64,000 nucleotides of DNA from Mermis nigrescens (GCA_036768485.1 JAVLUZ010000154.1:48405591-48469590); one strand, 5' to 3'. Positions 33,617 through 43,925 are shown, numbered from the stretch's first letter. Program-made: numbers and translations. Notes: a model not told the origin generated them from the sequence alone.

Positions 33617-33688
33617 GGAAAGAACAGACAGGAAAGAATCATTCTCCAAAATTTATGCTCAGTGACTTTTCTTTTTCTTTTTGCTAGA

Positions 33689-34134
33689 ATGGATTCTGAT
33701 ATCAAAATGGCTGACTTGCAAATGCAGAATGCATGGTACAAAACAGAGGAAGATGAACTTGAAATTGTAGGTGTGTGGTACCTGCCAAGAATTCCGCGAG
33801 TTGGGGGAACTGGATGCAGGATGGTCATGTAGAGAGCCGGACTTGGTAGGGGTGGTCTTGAAACATTGTACATCAATGCAAATATTTTAGAAGCTCAGAC
33901 TGTGGGCAATATTTCAGCCCCTCTTTTGTGCATCATTAATGTGGAAGGATCAAACCCTAGCATCATTAACAGAATCTATGATTTTCCGTACTTATTACAT
34001 ACCTGTACTCGTAAAAAATATTTCTAGCATAGAAATCATATAAAAGACAATTTGGATCAATTAATACCATTTATTTTTGGAAAAATGATTTGCAAGTTGC
34101 ATTTTCCAAAAATTAAAGCATCATATTTCTAGTT
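33689..34134 (+). pseudogene. PolB leader fused to penton-like C-terminus
   Basis: Codons 1 to ~40 (MDSDIKMADL...AWYKTEEDE) match the start of the PolB gene at 47,056. After a junction near 33,810 the sequence matches the penton-like gene from its GWSDREPDLVG region (49,000 in copy C) to its stop. Frames shift at the junction and near 33,990. No complete protein is possible. Confidence 0.65.
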
Positions 34135-34374
34135 TGAGAAATGATTTCAATTCAAAAATGTTTCTACAGTTTGACTTTTGTCTAAATTTTTGATGTTTAT
34201 TAAATTAAGAGTAATTATATTTTTTTGTTATCTCAGAACGAATATAATAAGCATTCAATAATTTTTATTTGCTAATATTTGAATCGCTTTGGGGTTACCA
34301 CCAAACGCGTAATTATCATTCTTGTCATCAAATGAATTGCTAGGAAATGGGTACAAAAACATTATATTGCTGTA

Positions 34375-34785
34375 ATTTCCAGACCATATTAGTCTCATCA
34401 TGTCTTTAATCTGCAACAGAAATTTATATAATACATCTAATTGAATATAAAAACTAAATATCATAACATATCTCAAATGATAACTTAAGACAAAGTTATT
34501 ATTCAAATCAAAGATCGGATATATCAAAATAAGTGACACTCTAGCACGCCTATCAGTATGCTGTGTAAATGTAATAGTTTACAGGCTATATTAGCCTCAT
34601 CATACCTTTAATTTGTAATAGAAATTTATATAATACATAAATGAATACAAAACTAAATAATATCATACCAGATATCTCAAATGATAGCTTAAGACATAGT
34701 TATTATTCAAATCGTAGATCGGATATCTCAAAATAAGTGACACTCTAGCATGCCTATCAGTAAGCTGTGTAAGAGTAATAGGACG
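34375..34785 (+). repeat. ~200-bp tandem duplication
   Basis: Two units about 204 bp apart share CATATTAGTCTCATCAT-like starts, ATAGAAATTTATATAATACAT, TCTCAAATGATARCTTAAGACA and AATAAGTGACACTCTAGCA. Non-coding. Confidence 0.75.
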
Positions 34786-36645
34786 CTAGCATTATTTCTT
34801 AGGAAAACAAAAACCTCACAACTCTCTAAGTTTTTCGCCTCTCAAGCAATCTAGCTTACAGGAAAACAGTGATAATGCACGCATGCAATGCCAACTTGAT
34901 TTCAATGTTGCTTAAGGTACGGGAAGGCCCTTTTGCACTAGACTGCAACCAATCTCATTGACCAATCTCATCGCCCTAGCCCCCTCGTTATTTGTTTTGT
35001 CCATTTCGTTTTGTGCTTGATGACATTTCAACTTTTCTAGTATTTGAGTTTGTTTTTACAATAAAATGGCATAGTGTCTCACTTTTGCTCGACTTGCTAA
35101 TTTTTAACTCAGTTTTAACATCTGTCTAAGCATGTTCCAGCCAATTGTCCCACAAATCTTTTCCATAGTAATATCAACCCAAAATCTGATGGATTGGTCA
35201 GTTATGTGCTCCTTGAATCTAGTAGCTGCAAGGATGTTCAAAATTTCAATACTAAGTAGTAACTTCCAATGGTACTGATAGAGCAAATTCACACTAAGTG
35301 TTTGTTCTTTAAATAGTGTTCTAATTATCCATCTTTTCTTGTTCTCCGATGTCATACTCAGCAAGTCCTAACAACAAAAATGTCACATTATTATATTTCA
35401 ATTCTAGCAATATTTAAGGAAATTGTAAACCCAGAGTTGCATAGCGCAATGATTAACTACTGTCAGCAATAATTAGCTCCAATAGCTGATGCGGAATATT
35501 TCATAGGATAACGCATTGTGGGTAAAAAATTATTATGTAGATGCCAATTTCAGTAAAAATTACTAACTAGAATAAGTAACGAAAGCCAGGAAATCCGCCA
35601 AACATTGGATGGAGAAGTATCAACGCAGCACAAACTGAAAGGCAATCACACTATGCATCACAAGAAAACACATTCACACATTGTACAACACACCAAATGA
35701 AAAACATGAACCAACATTAAAAATAAGCTAGCAAAATCAGGCAATAAGCTAACTAGCCTGTTTGGTAAATCTCAGCAATAAAATTATTATGTTTTAATCA
35801 AGCATAATGTGAACAAATATTACAGTTTAAATTTGCATGTATACAGGATGGGTAGCAAAAATGCTTAATTAAACAGTTAGAAAAAGTGCCCCTATAATAT
35901 TTGGATTACTAACAAAAGACCATTTATATTTGCATGGATAGACAAAAATGATAAATTTATGTAGGTTATAATACAGAATTATGCACATTATGACAATAAC
36001 ATAACAGAGCTAAATAATGGGATTCACTTGTAAACATAGTATTACAATGATTAAGGCGATTATATAGATACAAAGTTAAGTAATGCAGACAAAATATAAG
36101 CATTTAACAATCAAATATGTTTATGCAACAATATCAGTCCCCTTATTCTCGTTGTATTTCTGCATGTTTTTTGTCATAGGATACAAATTCCGTGCCTCTT
36201 TGATGAATCTAATGATATTGTCACAAGCGAACTTCATCTTACAACAAATTATTTATTTTTATACAGATTGTGATTCTACCCATACTATCAAAATCAATAT
36301 AAGACTTTGTGGATCAGCAGAACATTCATTTCTGGAACAATTTGACCATACTTTTTCAGACTTTGCTAGATAGTGGAATTCAAGCTGATGCATTTGTGCA
36401 GTAAGCATGAGAATGAACTGAATAAATGTAAAAATATAAATATTCTATAAAAATTTATTCAGATCAAATTAATATAAACACTACTTTGGTAACAAGTGAT
36501 ATATGTCACAACTATTTACATTACAAATAGTTATCTTACAATCACTGCATATAGAATTGGCGACTCATATGGGCTATGCCATTTGCTTAAACATTTAGGT
36601 AAACAGATTGATACCCCTAGCAAAAAGTGGCTCATAAACTCTCAA
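34786..36645. other. Mostly non-coding; one weak ORF on the minus strand
   Basis: The 86-codon frame at 35,104-35,364 (minus) contains KRWIIRTLFKEQ, HWKLLLSIEILNILAATRF and RFWVDITMEKICG. It faintly recalls the DUF4806-type domains found near transposons, but that is a guess. The rest is AT-rich without recognised genes. Confidence 0.3.
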
Positions 36646-36649
36646 AATT

Positions 36650-37367
36650 GAATGAATCGTTCATAAAGCTAAATTGCTTGGCATCCAAGCACACCATGCA
36701 ATGCATGTCTTTGAATGCAAGATCAGAACGTCTAATGTGTGTTGGAAACAGTTGCACATTTGTAATGCTAGATCATCCTGCACCAACTTAATAAAATTGA
36801 GGCACAAATAGGTCAAGCAGGGCACATTAGCTATGAAGCCTGATGAATAATTCTGGTATTGCTAGAACGTCATAGTACAATTTATTATGATTTTCCTAGG
36901 ATTTATTTAATATACACCAAATTGGCAAAATCAAAGACAATGCAACAGTTGTTGACAGTGAATCAATTCACCTGGAATGTGAAGTTAGGCATCAATTGTC
37001 ACATCCTTAAAACACAAGTTTTTCCTCACCTGCGTTTTCAAAGTGTGACATTAACAACAGCCCCCAGTTACCATTGAACCAAATCTCTGTAGAATTAGTG
37101 AATTCATCAGCTTTTAGGAGATAAAATTTAAAATGTTAGCATTCAAAAACCCATACATTATTTTAGATTATGCTTAGAGAAAGCAATAAATAATAATATA
37201 CAGATGAAAATTAACTCATGATGATGTTCTGTCACATTTATTAAAAATACTCACCTCTGCAAGTCATTGTTCCAGGATTTGTCAAGCAAATCAGCTTCTT
37301 CAGCGTTTCTTCAACATTGTCAGCGGATTTTACATTCAAACTTGACCTGTAGGTCGAAAATCACCAG
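36650..37367 (-). pseudogene. F-box-like gene: exon 2 and end of exon 1, cut by Harbinger
   Basis: Exon 1 remains at 37,255-37,367 (NVEETLKKLICLTNPGTMTC) and ends at a good donor (GTGAGT). The acceptor TTCTACAG precedes exon 2 at 37,086, which runs to about 36,650 and encodes, with stops, IANVPCLTYLCLNFI and LDVLILHSKTC. Exon 2 of the copy at 51,480-51,852 reads IANAPRLSYLRLDFI and IDILILQSDEC at the same place, a leucine-rich pattern typical of F-box proteins' C-terminal halves. The 5' part of exon 1, with the F-box, is 16 kb away at 53,704-53,842 because a Harbinger element starts at 37,368. Confidence 0.6.
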
Positions 37368-37621
37368 GGATGGGTTTGACAAACTTCAGATGCATCAAAG
37401 TTAGACAGAAGTTAGACGCGTGCATCTTAAAGTCTTAACTGTGTTTCTCATAGAACTTCTAAATTACGTCTAACTTGTAAGTTAGGTGTAAGTTGCTCAA
37501 TACAAACAAATATTTGTGTGGTGTCTTTCTTTGATTCAAATTACAAATTCGTATTGTCAGTAATTACAAAATATTGTTTGAAGTTGTGTGTTTGTATTAT
37601 TGATTGCTGACAAAAATTTTT

Positions 37622-37921
37622 ATGGAGTCATCACAGTTCGAATCAGATTCTGAATCAAAAACATCCAAAACCAATAGCAAAAGTCAAGGGTCAGCTAAAT
37701 GCCAGCAATGTCCAAATTTTTCTGCTGCAGACACTGCGATTTTAGTTGAAGAATATGAAAAGCCTCAAAAACTTTTGGATGGCCCCTTTTTGGCTACATG
37801 TACAGCCAATAAGAAGAATGAAGCCTGGCAAAGCTTATTGAATGAATATAAAGCAATAGCCAGCCAAAAAAGGTTAAAATCATTAAATCAAACATTACTT
37901 GCTTCTACTTTCCCTCTATAA
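37622..37921 (+). CDS. Myb/SANT-like DNA-binding protein of Harbinger element
   Basis: The ATG at 37,622 opens a frame of 99 codons. After a Ser-rich start (SDSESKTSKTNSK) it shows NFSAADTAILVEEYEK, then a spacer with LLDGPF and TANKKNEAWQSLLNEYKAIA, the pattern of the Myb/SANT-like trihelix domain usual in the accessory protein of Harbinger transposons. That protein brings the transposase to the nucleus and to the element ends. The frame ends at TAA 37,921, shorter than most relatives, so the C-terminal part may be lost. It points towards the transposase remains. Confidence 0.65.
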   Translation: MESSQFESDSESKTSKTNSKSQGSAKCQQCPNFSAADTAILVEEYEKPQKLLDGPFLATCTANKKNEAWQSLLNEYKAIASQKRLKSLNQTLLASTFPL

Positions 37922-37989
37922 TGGGTTCAAGACTCAAGAGTAATAATCAGACATGGACCTATAAAGTTTTGGAGAACATTTGAAACATC

Positions 37990-38575
37990 AATAGTTTGAC
38001 CAAATTTTTTTTTATTTTAAAATTTTTTTCTGGAAAGATTTTGTCAGCTTGATTGTGGGCTAATCATAAAGGGCTCCAAAAGACATTAATTTTCCTTTTA
38101 GTTTTAAAGATTTTTTAGCTGTTGTGAAAGCAGGATTGGTGAACACCATACATGCACATTATAAAAATTCTGGGGGTCAACGGAAAGAAATTTTTTTCGA
38201 AAAACGTCTAAAAATCAAGAAATATTGAATTTAGCATTAAAAACGTTTCTGAGCATTTTCCATCATATTTGATCGAAAAAATGACAAAAAATTTTTCGAA
38301 AAAAAATTTTAGTCATTCTGCTGTGGTCACCAAGAATCTGCTGGGGGTCAGTGGGGGGGTCAGCACACCCTCCCTAAACCCCCGACCCCCAAGTACATGT
38401 ATGGTGAACACCCCAATTGTATGCTGAAGACATGATGGTACTGTGATTGCTCAACTTAGGCTTGGTATTCTTTATGTTTCAAACTCGAAACCTGAAATCA
38501 CATAAACTAACTTATGCAGGCACATGTTTTATTTGGTTTTCCAAAGTTTTTGCTGCGAAGAAATGATTAAGTTTA
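37990..38575. other. Non-coding interval inside Harbinger with a G-run repeat
   Basis: 38,335-38,400 (GGGGGTCAGTGGGGGGGTC and CCCCCGACCCCCAAG) resembles the repeats at 29,975 and 44,770. No gene seen. Confidence 0.45.
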
Positions 38576-38744
38576 ATTGTACCTTTACAAGGTCTGCCAG
38601 GCACTTATAAAGTATAGACCTGATTCTTTGCTGTATGAAATATTTTTTAGAAGTTACAACATGTCTGACACAATCATGAACTTAAAATATTCCCACCTAT
38701 GCTGCCCATCTATACATACCTTGTTTTTCTGTGATAATCATTCA

Positions 38745-38905
38745 ACTGATTTTTTTGGCATCAGTAATTGGTCTCAAATAAGGTGTAAGAAGCCATTTTT
38801 TTACATGGATACCCAGAATCGCCAAGTAAAATATTGGGTAGGGTGCCATTTTCTAACTGTAATGATAAGTTGTTAGTAGATAAAATTCTACTGTCATGAG
38901 CTGAA
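38745..38905 (-). pseudogene. C-terminal part of HARBI1-like transposase
   Basis: The minus strand encodes HDSRIL directly at the edge of Polinton B, then LENGTLPNILLGDSGYPCKK. These are the HDS (second catalytic Asp) and LLGDSGYP blocks of Harbinger DDE transposases. A stop follows ETNY at about 38,760. The matching N-terminal part, ending PGSA, is at 52,889-53,470. Confidence 0.82.
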
Positions 38906-39180
38906 AGTAGTACTCCTGGACCCTGGGGAGTCTCCGTGCTTAAGCATAGCTTATGCTTAAGCATAGAGACTCCGAAATTGTAGGCGCAACACGCCTACAA
39001 TGGGGCCCTACTACTACACATTAAAGAACGCTACACTTCAAATTATAGGTGCGTAGCGCCAAATTTGGGCCCTATGCGGGTGCAGAATGTCTAATTTCTC
39101 CCTAGGTTGCATGAGCCCATCAGGTACAGGGTGCTAATTTCACTAACGCCATCAGAATAAAGATAAAACATCAAAACTAT
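38906..39180 (+). repeat. Left terminal repeat of Polinton B with the empty site for C
   Basis: It carries the ~47-bp palindrome (GGAGTCTC...GAGACTCC with two TGCTTAAGCA cores) at 38,924-38,970. Next come CTACTACTACACATTAAAG and then TGCGGG at 39,075-39,080. On both sides of TGCGGG it matches, in reverse complement, the left and right flanks of Polinton C, so it is the unoccupied version of C's insertion site. Confidence 0.85.
39075..39080. other. Empty target site of Polinton C (TGCGGG)
   Basis: Reverse complement of CCCGCA, the 6-bp duplication flanking Polinton C at 42,927-42,932 and 52,611-52,616. Neighbouring sequence is collinear on both sides. Confidence 0.85.
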
Positions 39181-39382
39181 GGGTTTAAGCACAAAAAAGA
39201 TAGCTAAAATGGCTGAGAGTTCATTAAGTGTGCAAGTGTTTCACTGAGTAATTTACATATCCATTACCTATTTAGGCACCACTCAAAGAAAGTACGCAAA
39301 TAATTCATGTAAAATAAAAACATATTAATTAATTGATTAATTAATTAATTTGACATTACATGTACCTTTGAGACTAATTAAA

Positions 39383-39577
39383 TTCTGAGCATTTTTATCT
39401 GATCTGGATAGTCTGGCAGAGCACTGCTAGACTCTTCAGCAGATGTGACAACTTCATTATTGTCTTCTCGATTCATCTGCTAATCCTCAAATAGTTCGGC
39501 ATTTTTGCTAATCAATTTTTTAAACATGTATTTTCGACTGGCCCAAGCTGTCTCTTCAGCTTCCTTTTTGCCAAACT
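39383..39577 (-). pseudogene. Unrecognised coding remnant inside Polinton B
   Basis: The minus strand encodes FGKKEAEETAWASRKYMFKK and, after one in-frame stop, NREDNNEVVTSAEESSSAL and DYPDQIKM. It looks like the charged C-terminal part of a protein but I do not recognise it. It lies just inside the left terminal repeat. Confidence 0.35.
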
Positions 39578-39609
39578 TTAATTCATATCAGTAAAAATGA
39601 TTTTTTTTG

Positions 39610-39692
39610 CATTTTAGATAGATTAAACCATCGTATTTTTAGACATAAATAATCGTGTCTATTTAAAATTCACCATTCTCAATTATGATTAC
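39610..39692 (+). repeat. Second partial copy of the penton/TBP junction
   Basis: GCATTTTAGATAGATTAAACC to ATTATGATTAC matches 40,530-40,614 (penton stop, spacer and first TBP codons). It ends just after the TBP start codon. Confidence 0.6.
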
Positions 39693-40017
39693 GCTATTCA
39701 AGATGTGGCAATTCTTAAATAAACTTTATTGCACATGTGACTCACATTTACATCACATTCTTAACGTAGAAGCTCACATTCTTCACAATATTGGTCACTA
39801 CAGTCACTTTATTCAATTCTAAGCCTAGCATGCGTTTCCTTCATATGCAAACATTAAGCCTGGTTCTTAAGTAAAAATTATCGCTAACAAAGTGCGCCAA
39901 TTTTTAGTTGACAATATCTCCAGCATCGATAATAATAAAACCTCATGCAGAAAGGTGGTTTTCTGCCAATTCCGCTAGCGCCTATATTAGGGATTGCTGG
40001 TCAGTTGTAAGCTGATG

Positions 40018-40271
40018 CAATTACAAATAGGTGACTTTTATAAAACACACATAAGATATGCCTAATTGAGATTTTCAGAGGAATGTGGTGATGTGATGGC
40101 TTTTGTGCAGAATGTGAGGATTTTGTGCACCTCACATTCTGAAGAAAACTTCACATTCCAAATTGTGCACCTCACATTCTGCACAAAAACCAACACATCG
40201 CCACATTCCTCTGAAAATCTCAATAAGGCATATCTTATGCGTGTTTTATAAAAGTCACCTATTTGTAATTG
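40018..40271. mobile_element. 254-bp hairpin MITE inside the penton-like gene
   Basis: The two arms, 40,018-40,123 and 40,166-40,271, are inverted copies at about 95 percent (CAATTACAAATAGGTGAC, GATTTTCAGAGGAATGTGG, TTTTGTGCAGAATGTGAGG). The loop holds further copies of CCTCACATTCTG. Penton homology resumes immediately at 40,272 (GAGCCAAATCTAGTAAG), which marks the insertion edge. Confidence 0.8.
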
Positions 40272-40566
40272 AGCCAAATCTAGTAAGCGGGGGTTTGAAA
40301 CTATGTATGTTTACGCCAACATTTTAGAACCCCAGATCATAGGAGACGTTTCAGCACCTCTTTTGCGTATTATAAATGTTGAGGGATCTTACTCTAACGT
40401 AATTGATAAAATTTATGACACGCCCCTACTATGTCCGTTTTAGTAAGAGACATTTCTAGCATAGAAATTAACATAAAGGACAATTTAAATGAGTTCATTT
40501 CATTTATCTTGGGGAAAGTGATTGTCAAGCTGCATTTTAGAAAAATTAAACCATCGTATTTTTAGA
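40272..40566 (+). pseudogene. Penton-like minor capsid C-terminus (Polinton B)
   Basis: It encodes YVYANILEPQIIGDVSAP and LLRIINVEGSYSNVIDKIYD, then VKLHFRKIKPSYF and TAG. This is the C-terminal region of the Polinton minor capsid protein. One frameshift lies near 40,425. Everything upstream is deleted or replaced by the hairpin element. Confidence 0.72.
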
Positions 40567-40607
40567 TATAAATAATCGTGTCTATTTAAAATTCACCATT
40601 CTCAATT

Positions 40608-41144
40608 ATGATTACAATTCAAAATATTGTTCCTACAGCTCGAGTCTCTTCAAAACTTTTAAATTTGTATAAAATTTAGAGGACTTGTGATGGGGTAGAA
40701 TACGATCATAGAAGATTTAATGCTATGATAATAAGAATAAAAGACCCCAAAACAACGGCTCTGTTATTCAGTACCGGCAAACTCATATGCATTAGTGCTA
40801 TAAGCGTTGAACATAATAAAATTGCGAACGGAAAAATTTGCAAAATGTTGGAGAAAAATGGATACGAGGTAAAACTAACTGAACATAGAATTCACAATAT
40901 TGTACGGGTCGGGAAATTTAGGCGCAAATATAAATTTATGAGATTTAGCACAAACATACAAAAAATTTGTTGAATATGAGCAAGAATTATTCCCTGGTTT
41001 AAAAATACAATTTTAGTGATGGCCCACCCTCTGCCCTTATTTTTATGACGGGAAAAACTGTTATAACAGGCGCCAGAAATAAAGCACAACTGAAACGCTT
41101 TGAGAAATGCATATTGTTTGACTGATGCATTCAAAATAGCTTGA
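40608..41144 (+). pseudogene. TBP homologue (Polinton B)
   Basis: Same gene as at 4,980 and 49,316. The start reads MITIQNIVPTARVS without the TGA codons seen in the other copies. A TAG follows in the LYKI block (about codon 24), then FNAMIIRI and TTALLFSTGKL. A frameshift falls at about 40,910 after HNIVRVG, another near 41,015, and QELFPGL and TVITGAR-type repeat-2 sequence follows. Comparing copies shows each lesion is private, so the ancestral gene had an intact frame. Confidence 0.85.
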
Positions 41145-41284
41145 GCATAAGGTTTATGTTTATTCAACACCTTGTGCAAATAGAAAGGTCAGCTATTGAA
41201 TGTTGCACAATGCGTGCTACCTAAACTGTATGCAGGGTTGAATGCATACAGCCCTGCGGTCTTACAAAACAGAAAAATACTTAC

Positions 41285-41400
41285 CCTTGCAGACGATTGT
41301 TCCTGGGTTTGTTGTTGTTGTTGAATTTCTTCAATATCTTCCTATTCCTACCCATCATAGGTGATAATTTAAATGATAAGAAAACGGCACTCATTTTGTT
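41285..41400 (-). pseudogene. F-box-like exon-1 fragment (Polinton B)
   Basis: Homologous to 5,610-5,750. It ends with a better donor (GG then GTAAGT at about 41,281). A CAA/CAG expansion (QQQQ) and stops break the frame. Confidence 0.45.
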
Positions 41401-41404
41401 TGAC

Positions 41405-41995
41405 TAGATGAAACTCTCTCAGTCAGCTGCTTATGCAGCTGCCCAGCCTGCGGGACGAGGACCCAGAGCTTCAGCACAGGCCATTTTTTATTTTTTTATA
41501 TATTTTTTTAATTTTTATTTCTTTTTATTTCTTTTTTTCTTTTTTTCTTTTATTAAATTTTTTTTAAATTTTTTTGTTTTTTTCTTTTTCATTTTTTTTT
41601 ACTTAAGTAGCATGCCTATAGACTACAACTGTCTATGCTGCTCTTGATACGCTTTATTTGCGTATCAGCAATATTTCCCGTTGACAGGGACCAGATAGCA
41701 TGACATTCTGGCCGAATATTTTGCCACATTTCGACATACAAAGATGTTTAAAAATGGGCAAAAACTTTAGCAAAATGCCAGAAGCCACGCCGTTTGCTTC
41801 TCCCTGTCAACTTGTGCTGCGTGTTAAATTGTGCAGCAGCTGCTCTCCACTTACCCTTATAGGAGTCAGTGAAGCGCTTCCAAAAATAAGTAGTGAGCCG
41901 ATGAAGTTGGTAGTCCTCATATGGAGATGACAAAATATGAGCCAAGTCGAGCAAAAGCTGATAAATGTTGCTTGAGCAGAACACATTTTTGCGAA
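41405..41995 (-). pseudogene. ORF X (Polinton B), best-preserved copy
   Basis: From about 41,984 leftwards: IYQLLLDLAHILSSPYEDYQ, YFWKRFTDSYKGKWRAAAAQ, RRGFWHFAKVF, one TAA, TSLYVEMWQNIRPECHAIWS and IKRIKSSIDSC. The putative 3' exon (AGQLHKQ reading) is at about 41,385-41,455 behind a CCCGCAG acceptor. The donor site is mutated to GTCTAT. A T-rich expansion (41,485-41,610) lies in the intron position. The family is unknown to me. Confidence 0.45.
41485..41612 (+). repeat. T-rich low-complexity tract
   Basis: TTTTTATTTC-type expansion not present in copy A; it sits in the putative intron of ORF X. Confidence 0.8.
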
Positions 41996-42059
41996 GAACA
42001 ATGAATGAATGCGTTTTGGGGGAGCGGTCAGGGATTTTTATGCTTTTTCAAAAGCAGCT

Positions 42060-42825
42060 GAAAATCTTTACACTATTGTGCTAGAAAGATTTCTATATAA
42101 TTTTTCTTTTGTATCTTTCTGAACAATGAAAAGTAACTTGAGTTGGACCTATTTTTGTAATGTTTTGCTTTTCTCTGAATAATGAAAAGGTAGCTTGAGT
42201 TGGACCTATTTTTGTAATGTTTAGCTTTTCTCTGAATAATGAAAACTTAGTTTGAGTCAACAGCTGCAGTTCAAAATAAATTTCTATAATATTTTTTCTT
42301 TTGTACTTTTCTGAATGATGAAAACTTAGCTTGAGTTGGACCTATTTTTGTAGTAAAGGGTCAATAGCTAGATGCCAGTGACCATTTAAATTTCATTAAC
42401 ATTTTGCTTTTTTCTTTTCTGAAAATAGAAACCTAGCTTGAGTCGACAGCTGCAGATTAGAATAGATTTCTATAATATTTTGCTTCTGTACGTTTCTGAA
42501 CAATGAAAAATGTAGCTTGAGTTGGATCTATTTTTGTAATAATGGGTCAATGGCTAGATGGCAGTGACTGTTTGAATTTCAATAATATTTGCCTTTTTTT
42601 CTGAATTATAGAAACCTAGCTTTAGTCGACAGCTGCACTTTAGAATAAATTTCTACAATACATTTTTCTTTTGTGCCTTTCTGAATAATGAAAACTTAGC
42701 CTGAGTTGGACCTATTTTTGTAATAATTGTTCAATAGCTAGATGCCAGTGACCATTTGAATTTCTATAATATTTTGGTTCTGTACCTCTTGGAATTATGA
42801 TTACTTAGCTTGAGTCGACAGGGCA
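42060..42825 (+). repeat. Polinton-family tandem array
   Basis: About eight half-units alternate AGTTGGACCTATTTTTGTAA with GTCGACAGCTGCA and AGATTTCTATAATATTTT. The longer period (about 185 bp) includes CAATAGCTAGATGCCAGTGA. It abuts the right terminal repeat of Polinton B. Same family as 730-1,200 and 53,950-54,420. Confidence 0.8.
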
Positions 42826-42932
42826 AATAGTTAATGTTTATTATCTTTGTTCAGATGGCGTTACTGAAATAGGCATCCTGTACCTGAAGGGCTCATGCAA
42901 CCTAGGGAGAAATTAGACATTCTGCGCCCGCA
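42826..42932 (-). repeat. Right terminal repeat of Polinton B, inner part
   Basis: Reverse complement of about 39,070-39,180 (CTAATTTCTCCCTAGGTTGC, GCATGAGCCC, GTACAGG). It ends in CCCGCA (42,927-42,932) where Polinton C begins; the repeat resumes at 52,611. Confidence 0.85.
42927..42932. other. Target-site duplication CCCGCA, left of Polinton C
   Basis: Identical to 52,611-52,616. Six bases is the Polinton-typical length. Confidence 0.88.
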
Positions 42933-43134
42933 AGTAGTAAGGGTGGCCCGTCTGGATTCTCCGTGCTTAAGCATAGAACGTGCTTAAGCATAGAGATTCC
43001 ATTTGGACCACGCACGCTTTTAGTACACTTGCACTCAGCCGCTTGAATCACCAAATTTTTGGCTATACTACTACACATAGGCGTGAAGCGCCCAACAATG
43101 AACAGTCGGTTATACAGGATGGGCGGAGCCAATT
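42933..43134 (+). repeat. Left terminal inverted repeat of Polinton C
   Basis: About 202 bp, pairing with 52,410-52,610. The TGCTTAAGCA palindrome is at about 42,957-43,002. The inner edge is GGAGCCAATT. A shorter, partial second unit of the TACTACACATAGGC to GCCAATT part follows at 43,170-43,243. Confidence 0.9.
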
Positions 43135-43550
43135 AATTTTAATTTGCATAACTAGCTAGCAGCCTCCCCCATGCTAATGTTACTACACATAGGCATGAAG
43201 CGCCCAACAATGCACAGTTGGTTATCCAGGACAGGCGGAGCCAATTGCTGCTCATATAAATTTGAGAGAGAGTGAGTAGAAATGAGAAAAAAATTTTTCA
43301 TAGCTAACTGCAGATCAAAACATGCTGTTTTGAGCGTTTTAGGCAAGCTCTACAAGAAAATATTAAAAATATTCTAAGATATAATTGACAATCACATTCG
43401 AAATAATTGCTATACAATAGAAATTGGTAACAAAATACATGAATAAATTCCTACGCATTAGAATGCCAGTTTTAAGCTACATGCCCACTAAAATTTAAAA
43501 AACCAACAGAGATTTTTAACACTGATTTTACATAACATAAAATTGCTCAC

Positions 43551-43925
43551 CTTGCAGATGATTGTTTGAGGGTTGGCCATCCGAATCAGCTCCTTGAGCG
43601 TTTCTTTGGTGTCTGCAGTCAGTCTATCACTATTGCTAGCACTATACACAATGAAATCTATTGCTTCTTCATGCGAAATAGGCCACAAAGCCCGATCCTT
43701 ATCCGTGTTACCAGGCCTATAGTTGATTGTGTACTCTTGTTCCAGCCCGGGCATGTTAGCAAAAGCAACTAATATGGTTAGATTTGTATTAATTTCGACC
43801 TTGCTTGTCTTTGAAATCGCGTTCCATTCTTGATCTACCCTGGCCATTCTAAACTTGTTCGATAAATCGAGCGAACTGTATATCTGTCACTTGACTTTGG
43901 CGGGCAAACCCATAAGAGACATCAT
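43551..43925 (-). pseudogene. F-box-like protein, exon 1 (left copy in Polinton C)
   Basis: The ATG at 43,925 begins MMSLMGLPAKVK. A TGA then replaces one codon, and the frame continues QIYSSLDLSNKFRMARVDQE and WNAISKT. This LPxKVKxxIxxxLDxxxxxxxAxVDxxWN pattern matches the F-box, the Skp1-binding module of SCF ubiquitin ligases. Exon 1 ends NPQTIICK at a donor GTGAGC (43,545-43,550). A TATAAA box lies at 43,991-43,996 (minus strand), about 66 bases upstream. I see no clear exon 2 before the terminal repeat. The gene is intron-bearing, unlike the plus-strand virion genes. Confidence 0.6.

Larger units (their letters stand above)
33120..34215 (+). mobile_element. Polinton relic E: terminal repeat, promoter, deleted gene block
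   Basis: Decayed terminal-repeat units (GGTGCAAAGCACCAAATTTC) at 33,150-33,230 are followed by a family-specific block (TTTTTAGTTCACAATGCA) at 33,495 and TATAAAT at 33,610-33,616. The PolB-type leader has its ATG at 33,689. The leader then fuses by internal deletion to the C-terminal part of the penton-like gene (NILEAQTVGNISAPLLCIIN). The first ~10 codons of the TBP gene follow at about 34,142, after which homology is lost. The F-box pieces at 36,650-37,367 and 53,704-53,842 probably belonged to this same relic. Confidence 0.7.

Noticed and set aside
35104..35364. DUF4806-type domain protein
   Set aside because: The similarity is only a faint impression from spacing of aromatic and hydrophobic residues; kept as an unassigned weak ORF.
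43135..43480. Exon 2 of the left F-box-like gene in Polinton C
   Set aside because: Candidate acceptors exist, but no sequence similar to the leucine-rich exon 2 follows before the terminal repeat.
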